In this document: positions 50,549 through 63,818 of the stretch, piece after piece | Numbering within the stretch: position 1 is the stretch's first letter | Layout of the letters: every line of letters begins with the position of its first letter | NCBI GenBank assembly: GCA_963693285.1 | Contig: OY848918.1 | Span: forward strand, 14,320,263 to 14,384,262 | Source: Xestospongia muta | Lineage: Eukaryota; Porifera; Demospongiae; Haplosclerida; Petrosiidae | Reading direction: 5' to 3' | DNA: 64,000 nt | Translations under genes and position numbers: made by a program | Notes under the pieces: generated by a model | The model's input: the letters and a program-made list of their open reading frames with translations, nothing else | Database searches by the model: none | What the model was told of the DNA's origin: nothing

Positions 50549-52568
50549 TGTCTATTAAATATACAAGAGAGGTACAACATAGTGATACATATGATCGTAA
50601 TTATATCAAAAATATAACTGTACAGCCAGAATTTTTTTGTAAAGGTTTCAATTTTGATAAGCTTGCCAAATTTTAATTTTAATAATTGTTAATAAACACT
50701 GACAGTTTCAATAAATTGCCAAATTTAACTCACCAAAACACCATTTAAAAGCAAGTTATCAAATTAACCTGTTATACAGTAATATTTATTGCTATCTGTT
50801 AAACCCAACACCACCTTGTAATGAATGTACCATATTTCCTCAAATAGAGTCATGGGTCTCTAAATTCTCTATTTTTTGACCAGCCTCTAAACTAGGCAGG
50901 TCTTTCTTTCTAGCAACAATTATTAATTTAACAATGCTCCCACAAAACTCTCACAGTGTTTTGCTGGAATTACTTTATTTAGACAGTCAACAGTAATAAG
51001 TTTGTAAGAAATAAAGAAAGACTTGTGCTTGGACATTGTAAAGAATAAAGAACAGGAGCAACATGAATATATACATATAACTAGATGTGGGAAGTGCATA
51101 GTCAGTAGGCCTCAATTAGAGAATGAACCTTTATTTGGAGATCTCTATTCGAGGAAATATAAAATAATGACTTTTACGTCCTTTAAAAGAAACTTCCACC
51201 CTCACATAAATCTTAAGAGAATAACATAAAAATACTTTATTTAAAGCGGACCTCTTGTAACTCTTAGTTGTAAGCAACACTTTTTACCAGCAATTAAAGC
51301 ACATAATTCAATTAATATAATTACATTTGTGTTCAAGTGGTTGTTTGTACATAGTAGGTATTTGTCTAGAAGATTCCACACTTTTTGTTAATGCTTTTAA
51401 TGTCAGTAGGCAATATTTTTGTGTATTATAATAACAAAACAGTGCCAACAGAGCATCAAATGTCAATAGATACCAGTCATATAGTGAATATTTGGTCTAA
51501 ATGTTAGCCTCAAAGTGTTCCTAAAAAACATTAAAAACTTTAACCCTGTACTACACAGCTTTGTGATCACTTAACATGTAAGGTCTCATGTTTCAAATCA
51601 GACTTTATGTAAAACAAATTATTATAATTTCTCTAAACATTTGTCATAAAAGATGTCACAAAATAACTTTAAAGACTAAATTTAGAGATCAGTTAGATCA
51701 AACACCTACTCGTTAATACCATTTTGATGAAATTAGAGGTTTTACCATTTGATCTATACGTGATTTTAAAATTGTGTTGAGTATTTGAAGACAGAAAGTA
51801 CTGTGAGTTTGAAGCATCTTAACAAGGCTGAAAAACTAAATAGGTAGGCAAATATTAGGTTGTTTTCAGATTACTTCACATGTTGCTAACAACTACACCT
51901 AATATTTATAATACGAACCTTTTCTACATCAAAAATTACCCGATATAAGGTAGGTATCTGACAAAATTATTGTACAGTTTGATATTAATTTTTCAGATGA
52001 GTTAATAGAGGTGAAAGATTTGTGAACATATGTACTTTATTTTCAAAATTGGAAGGTACTCATCTTTTGATGAACTAAACCACAGAGATTTAGGGTGGAG
52101 TAAGTCACGGTTTAGCTAATGTCATCAAATTGTAAGGCAGTGTCTAGAGTACCAATAATAGAATGCCGTGCTTTAATGGACATTTAATAATATATCCTAG
52201 ACCCTAAATATCGGAACCTAAATGTACTAATTTCACATTAAAACATGGTGTTCTATTACTGGCATTTTTGACACTTCCTAGTCTTGTCCTCAGATTCATG
52301 GATGTCCTTCCTTATGTTAGGGAGTCTGGGGATTGACAAGACTAGGCACTTCCTTGGTATAGACTTCCTATGCCAAGTAGACAGAAAAAGGGTACCTTGG
52401 CACAACCTCAGAATGCAAACCACACTATAACTGGTCAATCAAAGAGCGTTACATGAATATTACTAGGACAACAGAGTGAACAGTTCTATACAGTATTCCC
52501 TGAGGTTGTTATTATCTTTATAGAAAAACTACTAAGCTTAAGTTATATTATGTGGATAAGTAACTTAC
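50549..52568. other. Probable 5' leader intron of the NUSAP1-like gene
   Basis: A minus-strand donor gtaagtt at 52568 and an acceptor directly before the start codon (tttaatag at 50551-50558) make this a likely leader intron. It holds the MITE at 50831-51160. A stretch near 52150-52260 resembles one near 40600-40690 (cctaaat, gaacctaaat, ttctattactag or ggc). No coding exon is seen. Confidence 0.5.
50831..51160. mobile_element. Possible MITE with atttcctc inverted ends
   Basis: Left end catatttcctcaaatagag and right end (reverse complement) atatttcctcgaatagag match at 16-17 of 19 positions; the interval is 330 bp. No clear target duplication was found. The 67-codon plus-strand frame inside has no family. 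Confidence 0.5.
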
Positions 52569-52933
52569 GCTGTTCGAGATAATGATACTAACAAGTCACA
52601 ATAGAACTGGGAGACGTCAAACAAAGTCCAAAGCAAAAATAAAAGACCGCCAAAATACGAATTACCACGGGGTCTGACGGGGTCCAAAGCAATGATAATA
52701 TTCATCTCGTGAGTGTTTGGGGGTTTCAAATGGGCGTAGTCCGTAGGAGGAACGTATAAACAAAATAGACCTGTAGGAGGAGGACTCCCTTTATTACTAC
52801 TACGTCGTCAGTTGACCAGTAGTAGCTGCTATTGAACTGCACGACTTAGAATTGATAACACTCTTACTGGCCAATCTCTCTCTCTCCTTCTCTCAGTCAC
52901 ATTATTTCGTTTTCTGTGAAAACTCCAGATCAA
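52569..52933. promoter_or_regulatory. Bidirectional promoter region with two leader exons
   Basis: Left edge: a minus-strand exon end with donor (CGAACAGC then gtaagt). Right edge: a plus-strand exon end with donor gtaagt at 52934. Between them, about 52600-52760 is clearly richer in G+C and CpG than anything nearby (accacggggtctgacgggg, gggcgtagtccgtagg). The two genes therefore start within about 300 bp of each other, back to back. No TATA box is evident. Confidence 0.6.
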
Positions 52934-53117
52934 GTAAGTAAGATAACAAGATAACTACTTTATATTATAGCATCAAGAAACAGACAAATCAAACTATATG
53001 TACTAGTTATGACTAATGTGCCTCGATTTCTGTCCTTTTGTAGAAGAAAAAGACTAATAAGTCACTTATTACACTAGTCTCTTTATTGATGTCTTAAAAT
53101 TCTCTAGGTATCTTAAA

Positions 53118-55442
53118 ATGCCTCGCTTATTTCGTAAGAGTCAACGTTACAATGTTGCAAAGAACTCATGGCTGGCCAGGATAGTTTTATTAGATAACAC
53201 AGCTATTGAAATCAATTTACAACCTGATGTTACAGGAGAGGACTGTCTAGAACGTGTGGCACAATGCATGGATATAAGAGAAGTATGTAATTAATGCATA
53301 GTTAAAATAACTAAATGAAATCATTAGTATAATAGTTAAATTTACAAGTTATTTTAATAGAAGTATATGTTAAGAATGTAACATTTATATATTCTCTCAG
53401 CGCTGATTGTAATTTTTACATATTACTACTTAACATAGATTTTGCTGTGTATAGTATGTTAACTTATAGGATATAATTAAGTTATATGTGCTTTAGCTAA
53501 ACATTCTTGTCAGCAATTTACTAAGTCCTGTTTCAACCTGCAAACAACTAACACTGTTATCTATAACAAGTCCAAATACTTTTATCTTAATTGAGCTGGT
53601 TATTTTCAAGGCAAATGGATTGTCCCTAATAATTTTATTATTTAGGAGTGCCCCCAATATATTATGTTCATTAGTTTATTTGATCACTAGAAATTTGACT
53701 CAAATAGATATGTTATTGGATTTTGATTACTGCTATTAACAGGAGAGCTAGTCATGATGTTAAATTAAGTGAATCATCATAAGATAACAATGGACTGTAG
53801 TTCTCCAATTAAGCTAAGCAGATTATCATAATTAATTAATTAATTATCATACTAGCGTTAATGAGCTGCTTATATTGTTTGTATAACAATGTAAAAATTA
53901 TCCCACTGTCTCAGTAAATGTATTGGGTGTAGTGTTTCCTGTTTCAATTATTTTATTTATCTGATGTTAATAAAAGAGACCAACAATTAATGTGTTATTA
54001 TATTGTATACTTATATCTTCATATAATCATAATCCAATGTGTAAACAGTATTAACAATATTGTATGAACACTATGTACTTATCATTTGTCAGACTGTCAG
54101 GTCTTCCATTCATTCTTTCATCCATTTGTGTCCACTTTCTTACTATGTAAAATGACAGACAGAGATGGATGAGGAACAAATGGATAGATGGATAGATGGA
54201 TGAATGAATATTAATGGATGGTTGTGTAGTTGTATATTGGATGAGGATACAACTTAATGTTACTCCTCTCAGTTTTGACAATGGATTGTTACAGAGTCAT
54301 TACAATTGGATACATGCTATAATTCTATTCATTGTGTGACCACAAATATGATTGGAATGTTTATAATTTCAACAACACTTATACAAGTAGTAAGTGGTTG
54401 TACATTATCACCTTCCTTACATGACCATCAGTTCTGTCTTTACTTTACGTCATTGATTTATAGTACAATATACACAGTATACTCCAAATATATTGTACAT
54501 AGTTATATCAAATGTCACGTAATATCCTCTTTAGATAATTCTTTAATGAGGCCATCTCCTTAATTAGGATGTCATATGAGCCCGTTAGTCTCCAGATAAA
54601 ATTACTTTCATAGTGTTAATTTAAATCTTTACACTAATACCTGATAATTAAGTGTATGCCAATATAGCAGCCACACAATGAACTAGCATAGTATAATTAT
54701 GACACTCTCTACATAGTGTGGTGTCCTGACATGCTAAAACGTCACTACTATTAGATAGAATAGTGTAAAACTAACTTTTTACTTAACAATCTACACACAC
54801 ACATACACACTCCTCCTGTCACTGTGTATACAGTGAACTCCTCTCTGTTACCTCATATGTGTGTCTATAACACTGAAATCATAATTGATAGAGATATTTG
54901 CTAATTGTCTTTACTCCATATGTCTTTGATGTAAGATTGTATCCCCTCTATAATTGTGTTTACAGTAAATGATGGCTTCTGTATTGATCATATTTGGTAA
55001 TAATAAGTTAAGAATTGCACATATAGTCAACTATCACTACATATAAAGTAAAATGCTATATATAGTAATCTATGTACTACATATGCACGCTATAGGATAC
55101 AGTTATGGCTAAGTTGATAGTTCAAGTGACACTGCATTATTTGTGCATGGTATTGGTTTGTTAACAGAGTATCAGTGGTTGGGTCCAATGACTCAACATC
55201 ATCTAATAATACTATATAGTTCACTCTAGTATGGTTTTAGTGTATGTCTGTTATGTTGTATGGTATTAAAGGGGATATCTTGTCAGTTAGCACTTTCTCA
55301 TGTTAACATAAGAACAACTCTAAACAGTTTCCTTGTAAAGTTAATGTAGTGTAGTCATTGATAGATAGTACATTGTGTAGTTAGTTAGAAATGACTGACA
55401 AAAATTAGACATGGGAACAAGCATCACTATGAGCATCTTGAT

Positions 55443-55533
<91 letters not shown>

Positions 55534-58500
55534 GATTGATTATTTTGGTCTACAGTACATTAGTAAAGATGGCTATAACCGATGGGTTGATAGAGACAAG
55601 TCTTTAAGGAAGCAACTTGACAAATACCATGTTGATGGAGCTAGAAATGCTGAGTTGAAGTTTGCAGTTCAATTTTATGTGACTAATGTTACTAAACTGG
55701 AATATGAAATTACCAGGTACACATTATATTGTACTATCATTAGTATACTATAGAGCTATATGTGTTAATATTTAGTTACTATGGTTAGAGAATTACAGAC
55801 CTGAGTTATGTTATCAGATAGTGTATTTTATGTGAGCAGATATATTCCATTTGTAATATATGGTTACACTTGGAAAGTGATGTCAGCTATAACATAATAA
55901 TATTTTAGATTTGCTCCTATTTATCACCATATATTACTTACATGTCCTTTCCTTCCAGATATTTGTATTTTCTACAACTGAAGCACTCTGTGGTAACAGG
56001 AGAATTAAAATGCTCTAATGAGATAGCATGTAAACTAGCATCATATGCACTACAAGGTATATACGGCATGCATAGTATATCACTTGCTTAATAACATGCA
56101 ATAATTACTGTACATGTTTATATATATACAGTTTAAGTACTCTCCCTTTTACTATTTGTAACTCTATCCACTTGTAATTTAGTAGCACCAGCCAAATATG
56201 ATGTAATATATACATAACATGAGTTTGTTGTGGCAACTAGAAGAGTCATCTTGTCTATAGTCGCGTTATATGATTGGCCATACATACATGTAGTAATGAT
56301 CTCTCAGATTATACATTTGGCAAAGTGCAATCTTCTCTTCTCTCTCTCTCTCTCTCTCTCTCACTCTCTCTAGCTGAGTTTGGTGATTATGATGAAATGA
56401 CACACACTCCAGCCTTTCTTGATGACCACATTCTTTTCCCTCCTGTAAGTTCCTATTTCCTCTTCATTTATCACTAATTAATAAGAGTATCATGCATCAT
56501 CAATCAATGTTATCAATATTAATCAGATTAATCACTCTGAGCTACTCTGGACTACATATTATCAGTAATGATTATTTTATTTATTGTACTATAGACAATT
56601 GAGCCTGCGGCATTAGCTGATGTATTACATGACAAAGTATCAAAGCTACACCAAAAGCACAGGTATGTTCACTAATACAGGAAGATAGTATACTCTACTA
56701 AGTCAACTGTTTAATGTATGATATAACCTCCCACATGTCAACTATTAGGGGAATGTCAGCTGCTTCTGCTGAATTAATTTATATCAAACTAGCACAACAG
56801 TTACCAGAGTATGGACATGAGGCTCTTCAAACACTGGTAAGAAACAAGGAACTGATATAATATTTGAAGCACATATTGCATTTGGTATAGCACATGTGTA
56901 ATTTGTCATTCTAAACCTCTCTCTCTCTCTCTCTCTCTCTCTCTAGGAAGTAAATGGTACAAAGATATGGCTTGGTTCTTGTTTTATTGGTATTTTTATT
57001 AAACACGGTAATGGACAGCCTACCGTATACTTTAAATGGCCAGAAATCTTGAGAATGAAAGTTAAAGATCGTAATTTTGGCATTGAAACTTATCAGGAAA
57101 CAGTATACTTCAAACTAGTAAGACAACATAATGTGTTTTACTTAAAATATATTAAGTTAATTGTGACATGTTCATTTGTTTTGTACTAATGTTTCCTGTA
57201 TTCACTGATCTCATTTCCCTCATAGCCTGATGCTCAGACCTCACAGTATGTACTCAGGATGATGGTACATCAACACATGTTCTTCCAGACAGAGTATCAA
57301 GGACTTGATGCCAAATGGAGTGCTACTAAACACAGGTAAGTCCCTCTACTACAGTGTTTAACAACATGGCTTCAATAATGGGGATTGTCATGTTACCCAA
57401 TGATGTATATATCCTGTTTACCCAAAGTCCTAATAGATAGTACATTATGGTTTCTGATTAGTGTGTACTTTGAATTATCAGATATTGAATGAAGGTTTTT
57501 GAATTTTGAATATGATTTGAGTACTAGAATTTTATTGTGCAAGTAAAGATATTTTTAGAAATTTAAATTAAATAGCTATATTCAAAATTATGTATTTTAT
57601 AGTAGAAAGAAGTCTGTCTCACTTCATGATATCAGAAGTAGTGCTGTAGACAGGTATTAATATAATATGAAATGTTATACTATTGATGCTCTCACTGAAC
57701 TGTAGTGCTAAAAAACCTAAAGAAAGTGGCAGTTTAACAAAACCAGAGAGAAGACCATCAAAGTTCTCACGTAAGTTAATTAAGATTCTGTATTGATTCT
57801 ATATATTGTGAACACTTTCTTAGGTCCACTGGGTCGTCCAACTCAACGAGATAGTTTGTTAGATCCACTATCCCCTACTCACTCATCATACACCGGGTAA
57901 ATTAGCAAAGAAAGGAATGGTTACAAACAGTTTGTGTTATACTAGACTTTTAAGTACAATATGAGTTAGTTATATAATGTATTTGACCTATAATCTTAGT
58001 TCTAAGCCTTAATCATATTAACATGAATTTGTTCTCTTTAGACCCGAAGCAAGCCCTCTACCAGAAGGTCTAAATATTGAGGTAACTTTATCACGTGGTT
58101 CATCTGTAGGAGACAGTCCTCAAAGACGTACTCCTATTGCCTGGCAGGAGGAACATAAAGAAGACTCTGACACAGCCAAGAGAAAAAAAGAGAAGTATGT
58201 AGTTATCAATAATGTAATGATACTTGTATGTCTGCAATTATATATTATTATTGTATCTGTAAATTCTTTAGTAAAATTATATTGAGCAAACTATTAGTAA
58301 AAAATAAAACTCACTTTTAAAGTCTATAATTCTAGATTTATATATTATGACTTAACAGACATGTAATTAATAAAAATTCTTTTAAATTTCTACATTAATA
58401 CTGTTATAGTAAATGTTTGTATATAAGTATTGACTGTTGTCATAATACAGAGGTCTTGGACGTACAGGTGTTATTGAATGTATCCCAGTAGAAGAAGATA

Positions 58501-59879
58501 ACATTGATATTGGACAACCTCTTATCTCCATACCTCCTGCTTTTACAATGAGTGACAATGAACTAATGATAACCTCTAATAATGTAACAACAGATGAAAG
58601 AAAAGAGAATGGATGTAAGTTAATGGATAGAAGATATATTGATATAATGATTATCATTTTTGTCTTTTAGTGTCTACTTTTCCACGTACAAACCACAACC
58701 ATCATCAATTTCCCTCATCCAGTGTCGAAGTTCGTGTATCAGAAGGTAGTCAGGAAAGTGTTGAAATTTCTCAAGCAAGGAAGCGTCAAATTGGAGGTAA
58801 GAGAAATGCAACTAACCAATGCAATCAATTAAGTAATTATACTGTGAATCTATGAGTACAGTAACTAGTAAGGTCCTCACAAATAGAGATTGTAATTCAA
58901 GTTAACCTCAGGATCAGGATAGGATCAAATGCACATTAATTTTATACTTTTTTGTCTGGCACAAACAATGTGCCAGGCAGTCCTATAATTATTTTGGACT
59001 ATGTGTTAACTATATATACTGGATATATACTGGTACATTAGTCTTCATTGTTTTAATATATTGTTGTATGAGACTTTTGAGAATGAAAATTGAAATTAAC
59101 TTTATCCTTCAACTTCTGACGCATATATCAACCAATGAATATCATTAACTCTATTGTCAAGTGGATGTGACAGTGGGTATGACTGGCAATCCTTGAAGCT
59201 TCTCACTAGCCTGCTCTTCTATATTTCTACTATTACTTATAACTTTTCCACTTACACTGCTGCTAATTATGTAATTTTTCTAGTTCTAGTCAGTATTTCA
59301 CTGTGAAATCAATATCTTCCAGAACAATAATTAGAGGATTATTTTTTCAATTATAGTATTGTTTTCCTATATTCAAACATGTACCCTACCATTTGTAATA
59401 TAATTATATTGAAATTATATTTTATATCTGTTATTATAATTATCTTGACATCCTATAGGGTCAGTTGGTCAATTGGACTCTCATACTCCCCCTCGTTCAT
59501 TAAAGATCAGACAATACTCACCTGAGGAACAATGGGAACAAGAAGCAACAAGTGGTACAAGAGATCAGAGAGTAAGTTGATGACTTCTTCCTTTATTATA
59601 TGTATTCATTAGTACAAATACAAAGTATTGACTTTACAATATTCTTATTATTGTGGTTTACATACAATAGTACTTCAATACATAATCTACAATAGTAGAC
59701 AATGGGTATAGATACCTTATGGTTCTTATTAAGATCAAAGGGAATTATTCATAAATTTTCTAATATTTGTTATTTAAATGTATGTATTATGTATAGGGTC
59801 AACGACTAGAGAGAGTATTACTAAGTAATAAAGTCCACTCTGAATTTGAAGAGATACCTAAAATTAAACTGGTACAAAC

Positions 59880-59911
<32 letters not shown>

Positions 59912-62902
59912 TGTACTGTTAGTATAGACATTATGATATTATAGGCAAACGTACACACACACAGACATGTACTGTTAGTATAGACATTATGATATTATAG
60001 GCAAACGTACACACAACAGACAGGTACTGTTAGTATAGACATTATGATATTATAGGCAAACGTACACACACACAGACATGTACTGTTAGTATAGACATTA
60101 TGATATTATACTAATTGACCTCTAATACATGTGTGCATATACTAATGAATGTTATTTAGGACTCAGATGTCAGTGCTGGCTCACATCCTAATAACACTCG
60201 TAAAAACAGATACAAAGATATCATTCCTTATGAAGTGAGTAGTGTAATACATACTTCACACCATATTATGTCTCAGGCATACTGGAATAGTAAATAATAT
60301 GTGTTTTATTATACTATATAACAGCTGTATAACACATATATGTTCTTTAGTATAACAGAGTCAAATTGGATCCAACCAAAAATGTCAATAACAGTGACTA
60401 TATTAATGCCAGTCATGTATCAGTAAGTGCATTGTAACATATATACTGAGGATAACACCATAAAATAAATGTTTAATAATACAGGATTACCATAATACCA
60501 TAATCTGCTATAGTATTGTAATGCTAATAATAGTGATGATATTAGAACATTATGCAGTATAGCATTTTAAAATTTATCACATTCTATTTTATTTCTCTTT
60601 GCTAGTTTACTGTCAAAGGTCACCATACTCATTATTATATAATATCTCAAGGACCAAACGAACATTCATGTGCTGACTTTTGGCAAATGCTGTGGGAACA
60701 GAGGACACAAATTATATTAATGTTAACTAATGAAGTGGTTAGTTCACATTTAACTTACACAGCAGAAACCTTGTAATATTAGTGGGTGTAATAGAGTTGA
60801 TTAAACATGAAGACTGTAGACTCAGTTTGCTGACTTGCAAAAGTGTTTTAATGTATTACATATTTATTTTTCTTATTTCTTATTTAAATGAATTGCTATT
60901 TATTTTATTTTTACAGGAAAATGGTAAGCAAAAATGTCATCGATATTTTCCTGATGATCAGGACAAATCAGCTCATGTCCAATTTGAACAGGTAAACACA
61001 CATATCATAACATTTCTTCTGTTCTTGTAACTTACTGTAAACATTTGGCATTCTAGTAATTCTTCGTAGTCTAAAAGTATATAACAATTTTATAAGTGCA
61101 TTTTGTAACCTAATGCCCTAAACATTATGATGTACCATGCTGTAAAATGTCTAAATGTTTAGCACTCTAACGTCAAAATAAATAATGTTTTCAAAGAAAA
61201 ATTCATCAATGGCTCTATAAACTCCTCTCTGTTGTTTGTTTTAACAAATTCCTCTAATGTTGACAAACAAACAAGCCTATTATAGCAGATGCAAGCTTGG
61301 GAACACAAGCTTGTCGTATTAGATAGAGATTGTTTACTGAGTTCTGTCTGTGTCTCAGATTTGGAACTTCTAGTTGTGTTTATTAGTTCATTTTCTCCTA
61401 AAAATATAGCTTACTGTCGTGACAAACATTTTTACCAAGCACATCTACAATTAATTCAGAAGTGGTGACACTCTCTATTAAAAAGTTAAAATTAATTATT
61501 CAAGTAATGAATATTCTAATTGTCTAAAACGTCACCCTCAAATTTACTATGAAACATCTAATATGCCAATTTTTTAGAATTTTTACAGTAATACGCTTTC
61601 ATAGTTTTAGAATCTTGCCTATAATTACAGTACACTAGAAACAATTAAGATTAATATTTCCAGTATTTTAATATGTTAGTAATAATGGACTTTATATTTT
61701 AGTATCGTGTGTCTTCAAAATTTGTGGATAAGTCTAATACTACAATAACAAGAGGACTAACAGTGAGGTATATACCTACAGGAGAGGTAAGATATTAAGA
61801 GAACATATTCTTATAAAATGTGTAAAATAAATACATCATAACATATATTATTAATTATTAGTATAATATAATTGTAGTATTAATTATTATAAGTGATATT
61901 ATTTTTCCAGGAGAGAGAGATAATGCATATCCAGTATATTGACTGGCCTGATCATGGTATTCCTGAAGATCCACAACCTTTCATTAGTAAGTCATTCACT
62001 TACATGTATATAAACGTAGATAACAATCAAATATGTGCAATCCATGTAATACAAATTCATACGTTAATAATTAGCAAATGAGATTGATAGTAAGAGTATC
62101 TGTTAGTAAGTTATATACAACTGAGACATTTATAGTAACTAGTGTATCATTCCTTGTGTGCACTATTTGAATGTATTAAGCTGTAATTCAACTTTTAAAC
62201 TGTATTGTATGATTCTTGAATTTGACATATAATTGTTACTACATTATTAAATTATCTTTTCATTACTTTAGCATTTCTCAAGACGGTGAAGTCATTAAAG
62301 CACAAGTTTGATCGTACTATTCCTATCGTGGTACATTGCAGTGCTGGAGTAGGACGTAGTGGTGTACTAGTACTAGTAGATATGTTAACAGAAACGTATG
62401 ATGCTGGAGAGGTAAGCATCAGCTTCCTATTGTTAACACTAAATGCTATACAGAATTTCACTACATTAGAGTCTAAGCCCAAGGGAACTCTAGAATTTAG
62501 AAGCCTAGAAACTGTTGTAATAAAGTCTATGTACAAATGCACATAGACTTATTACATTCCCAGAGTTCTTAAGTTCCCATTGATTGAGGACTTTGATTTA
62601 GAGTATACAATTATAACATTTATAGAGTAACTATATTCAAAACTTGAGAAGTGACTAAGCAATTTAATTAACCATGCCTAGCCATATTGCCTGGTTTTTA
62701 CAATATATATTCAAATATTATGCCTGATACTCACACATATTATAGTTTAAATGTTACATTGATCATTTTGTAGGTCATTGATATTCCTTTATCTCTTCAA
62801 CATCTTCGATCTCAGAGAATGCATTTGGTCCAGACACTTGGTCAATATCGATTTCTTTACAGTGTTATTATTCAATACATAAAAAATGCTAGACTTATCT
62901 AA
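53118..62902 (+). CDS. PTPN14: FERM-domain protein tyrosine phosphatase, PTPN14/PTPN21 (Pez) family, 851 aa
   Basis: Coding exons: 53118-53282, 55535-55716, 55959-56056, 56374-56444, 56595-56662, 56749-56836, 56947-57117, 57226-57335, 57603-57653, 57706-57770, 57824-57896, 58042-58194, 58451-58614, 58671-58796, 59459-59571, 59797-59871, 60160-60234, 60351-60422, 60606-60737, 60917-60991, 61703-61786, 61911-61986, 62272-62411, 62774-62902; all phases agree. Residues 1-318 are FERM, opening RRYNV-like ([20 protein letters not shown]). A basic Ser-rich linker (about 319-590) follows, then the phosphatase: [18 protein letters not shown] loop WPDHGIPED, signature [11 protein letters not shown] and C terminus [11 protein letters not shown]. 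Catalytic Cys, Arg and Asp are present, so it should dephosphorylate phosphotyrosine at membrane or junction sites. Vertebrate PTPN14 is about 1190 aa; the linker here is shorter. The family is firm; ortholog choice between PTPN14 and PTPN21 is not. Confidence 0.93.
53283..55534. other. First coding intron of the phosphatase gene
   Basis: 2.25 kb, AT-rich, with a gatg-rich simple stretch near 54180-54230 and ending in the long CT tract. No exon or known element is recognised. Confidence 0.5.
55449..55530. repeat. (CT)41 microsatellite at a 3' splice site
   Basis: 82 bp of perfect CT, ending four bases before the acceptor AG at 55533-55534. It occupies the polypyrimidine-tract position of the first coding intron. 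Confidence 0.97.
56341..56370. repeat. CT microsatellite at a 3' splice site
   Basis: CT run with one CA break, directly before the acceptor tag at 56371-56373 of the phosphatase gene's fifth coding exon. Confidence 0.95.
56917..56945. repeat. CT microsatellite at a 3' splice site
   Basis: CT run that runs directly into the acceptor AG at 56945-56946 before coding exon 7-8 boundary exon 56947. Confidence 0.95.
59872..60112. repeat. Intronic (CA)n plus four-copy minisatellite
   Basis: A (CA)n tract to 59906 is followed by four copies of a 54-57-bp unit (cagacatgtactgttagtat ... aggcaaacgtacacac) starting near 59906, 59962, 60017 and 60073. Copy three has caggtactg in place of catgtactg. Lies in the intron after coding exon 59797-59871. 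Confidence 0.93.
62460..62600. repeat. Imperfect inverted repeat in the last intron of the phosphatase gene
   Basis: Core stem gtaataaagtctatgt (62517-62532) pairs with acatagacttattac (62541-62555) with one bulge, around an 8-base loop. Outer blocks aagggaactctagaa near 62481 and gttcttaagttccc near 62565 also pair imperfectly, giving a long hairpin. Confidence 0.6.
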
Positions 62903-63818
62903 ATACCAACAAATGTCCTGTGTTATATTATTATTACATTTTTATCATTTCTATATTACATGTAAAATGTCTATTGATCTATTACATTAAATCTTGTTTT
63001 TAATTAATTATCTTGTAAATGTAATTTAATTTTAAGAAATAACCTTAACAATTTTTAACTCTTTGTAATTTTTAAAACATTTTACTTTTAAAATTGAGTA
63101 AAAATTGTCTATACATTAATTATATATCAACCATAATAAATTGTACTGAAGTATATGTATATCTAGTGATTGAATTAATCAATATTTAGAATTTTCTATA
63201 TTTCAATTGGTATAGAGAGGATTATTTTGTAATACATTTAGTATTAAATATGATAATTAATAACAAGGTTGTAGTTGTTTTGATAAGCTTTTTGTGATTT
63301 CCTTCTGAAGCAGAACAAGGAGATGAGGAGATTGGCACAAGAATGAAAAGTCAACTAGAAAGTGAGACATTCTATCATACAACACTATAATTATATTAGA
63401 AAATTAATATTTTCATAACTGAGTCTTTAATGATGTTATAATTGAGTAATCTACTGTATATGACAAATGTCTTTACATTCTATATACTGCTTAGTTCCAC
63501 CTACTTAGTCTCCAGTCCTCCATGTTTTTTTTTTTACTTTTTATATTTGCCTCTACATATATGTCCTTAGTATAGCTGATTAATGAATATATTTAGCGTC
63601 TAGATATTTCTTTACTTTGTTACGTTATGATTGCTACTGTTTTTTGTTAATTTTTATTGTTAAAATACATGACAAATTAATCTCTATTATATCAATAACA
63701 TAAAATGTGAAGTATTCCACAATTACATGAGTGCAATAATATATTATTCAGTAATTATCTAATAATTTTCTACAACACATTTACTAACAGCAGTGAGTAG
63801 TTATCTAATGTAGTGTCT
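62903..63818. other. 3' UTR and convergent intergenic spacer
   Basis: Between the phosphatase stop and the stop of the convergent minus-strand gene. Very AT-rich; an ataataaattg near 63133 could serve polyadenylation. No gene is seen. Confidence 0.5.

Noticed and set aside
51023..51229. 68-codon plus-strand frame
   Set aside because: Lies inside the candidate MITE, with no family and no splice context.
52256..52440. 60-codon minus-strand frame near the divergent promoter
   Set aside because: No motif; overlaps a dispersed repeat fragment similar to one near 40600.
54051..54281. Minus-strand frame with Ser/His/Pro-Ser repeats
   Set aside because: Caused by a gatg simple repeat in an intron of the phosphatase gene.
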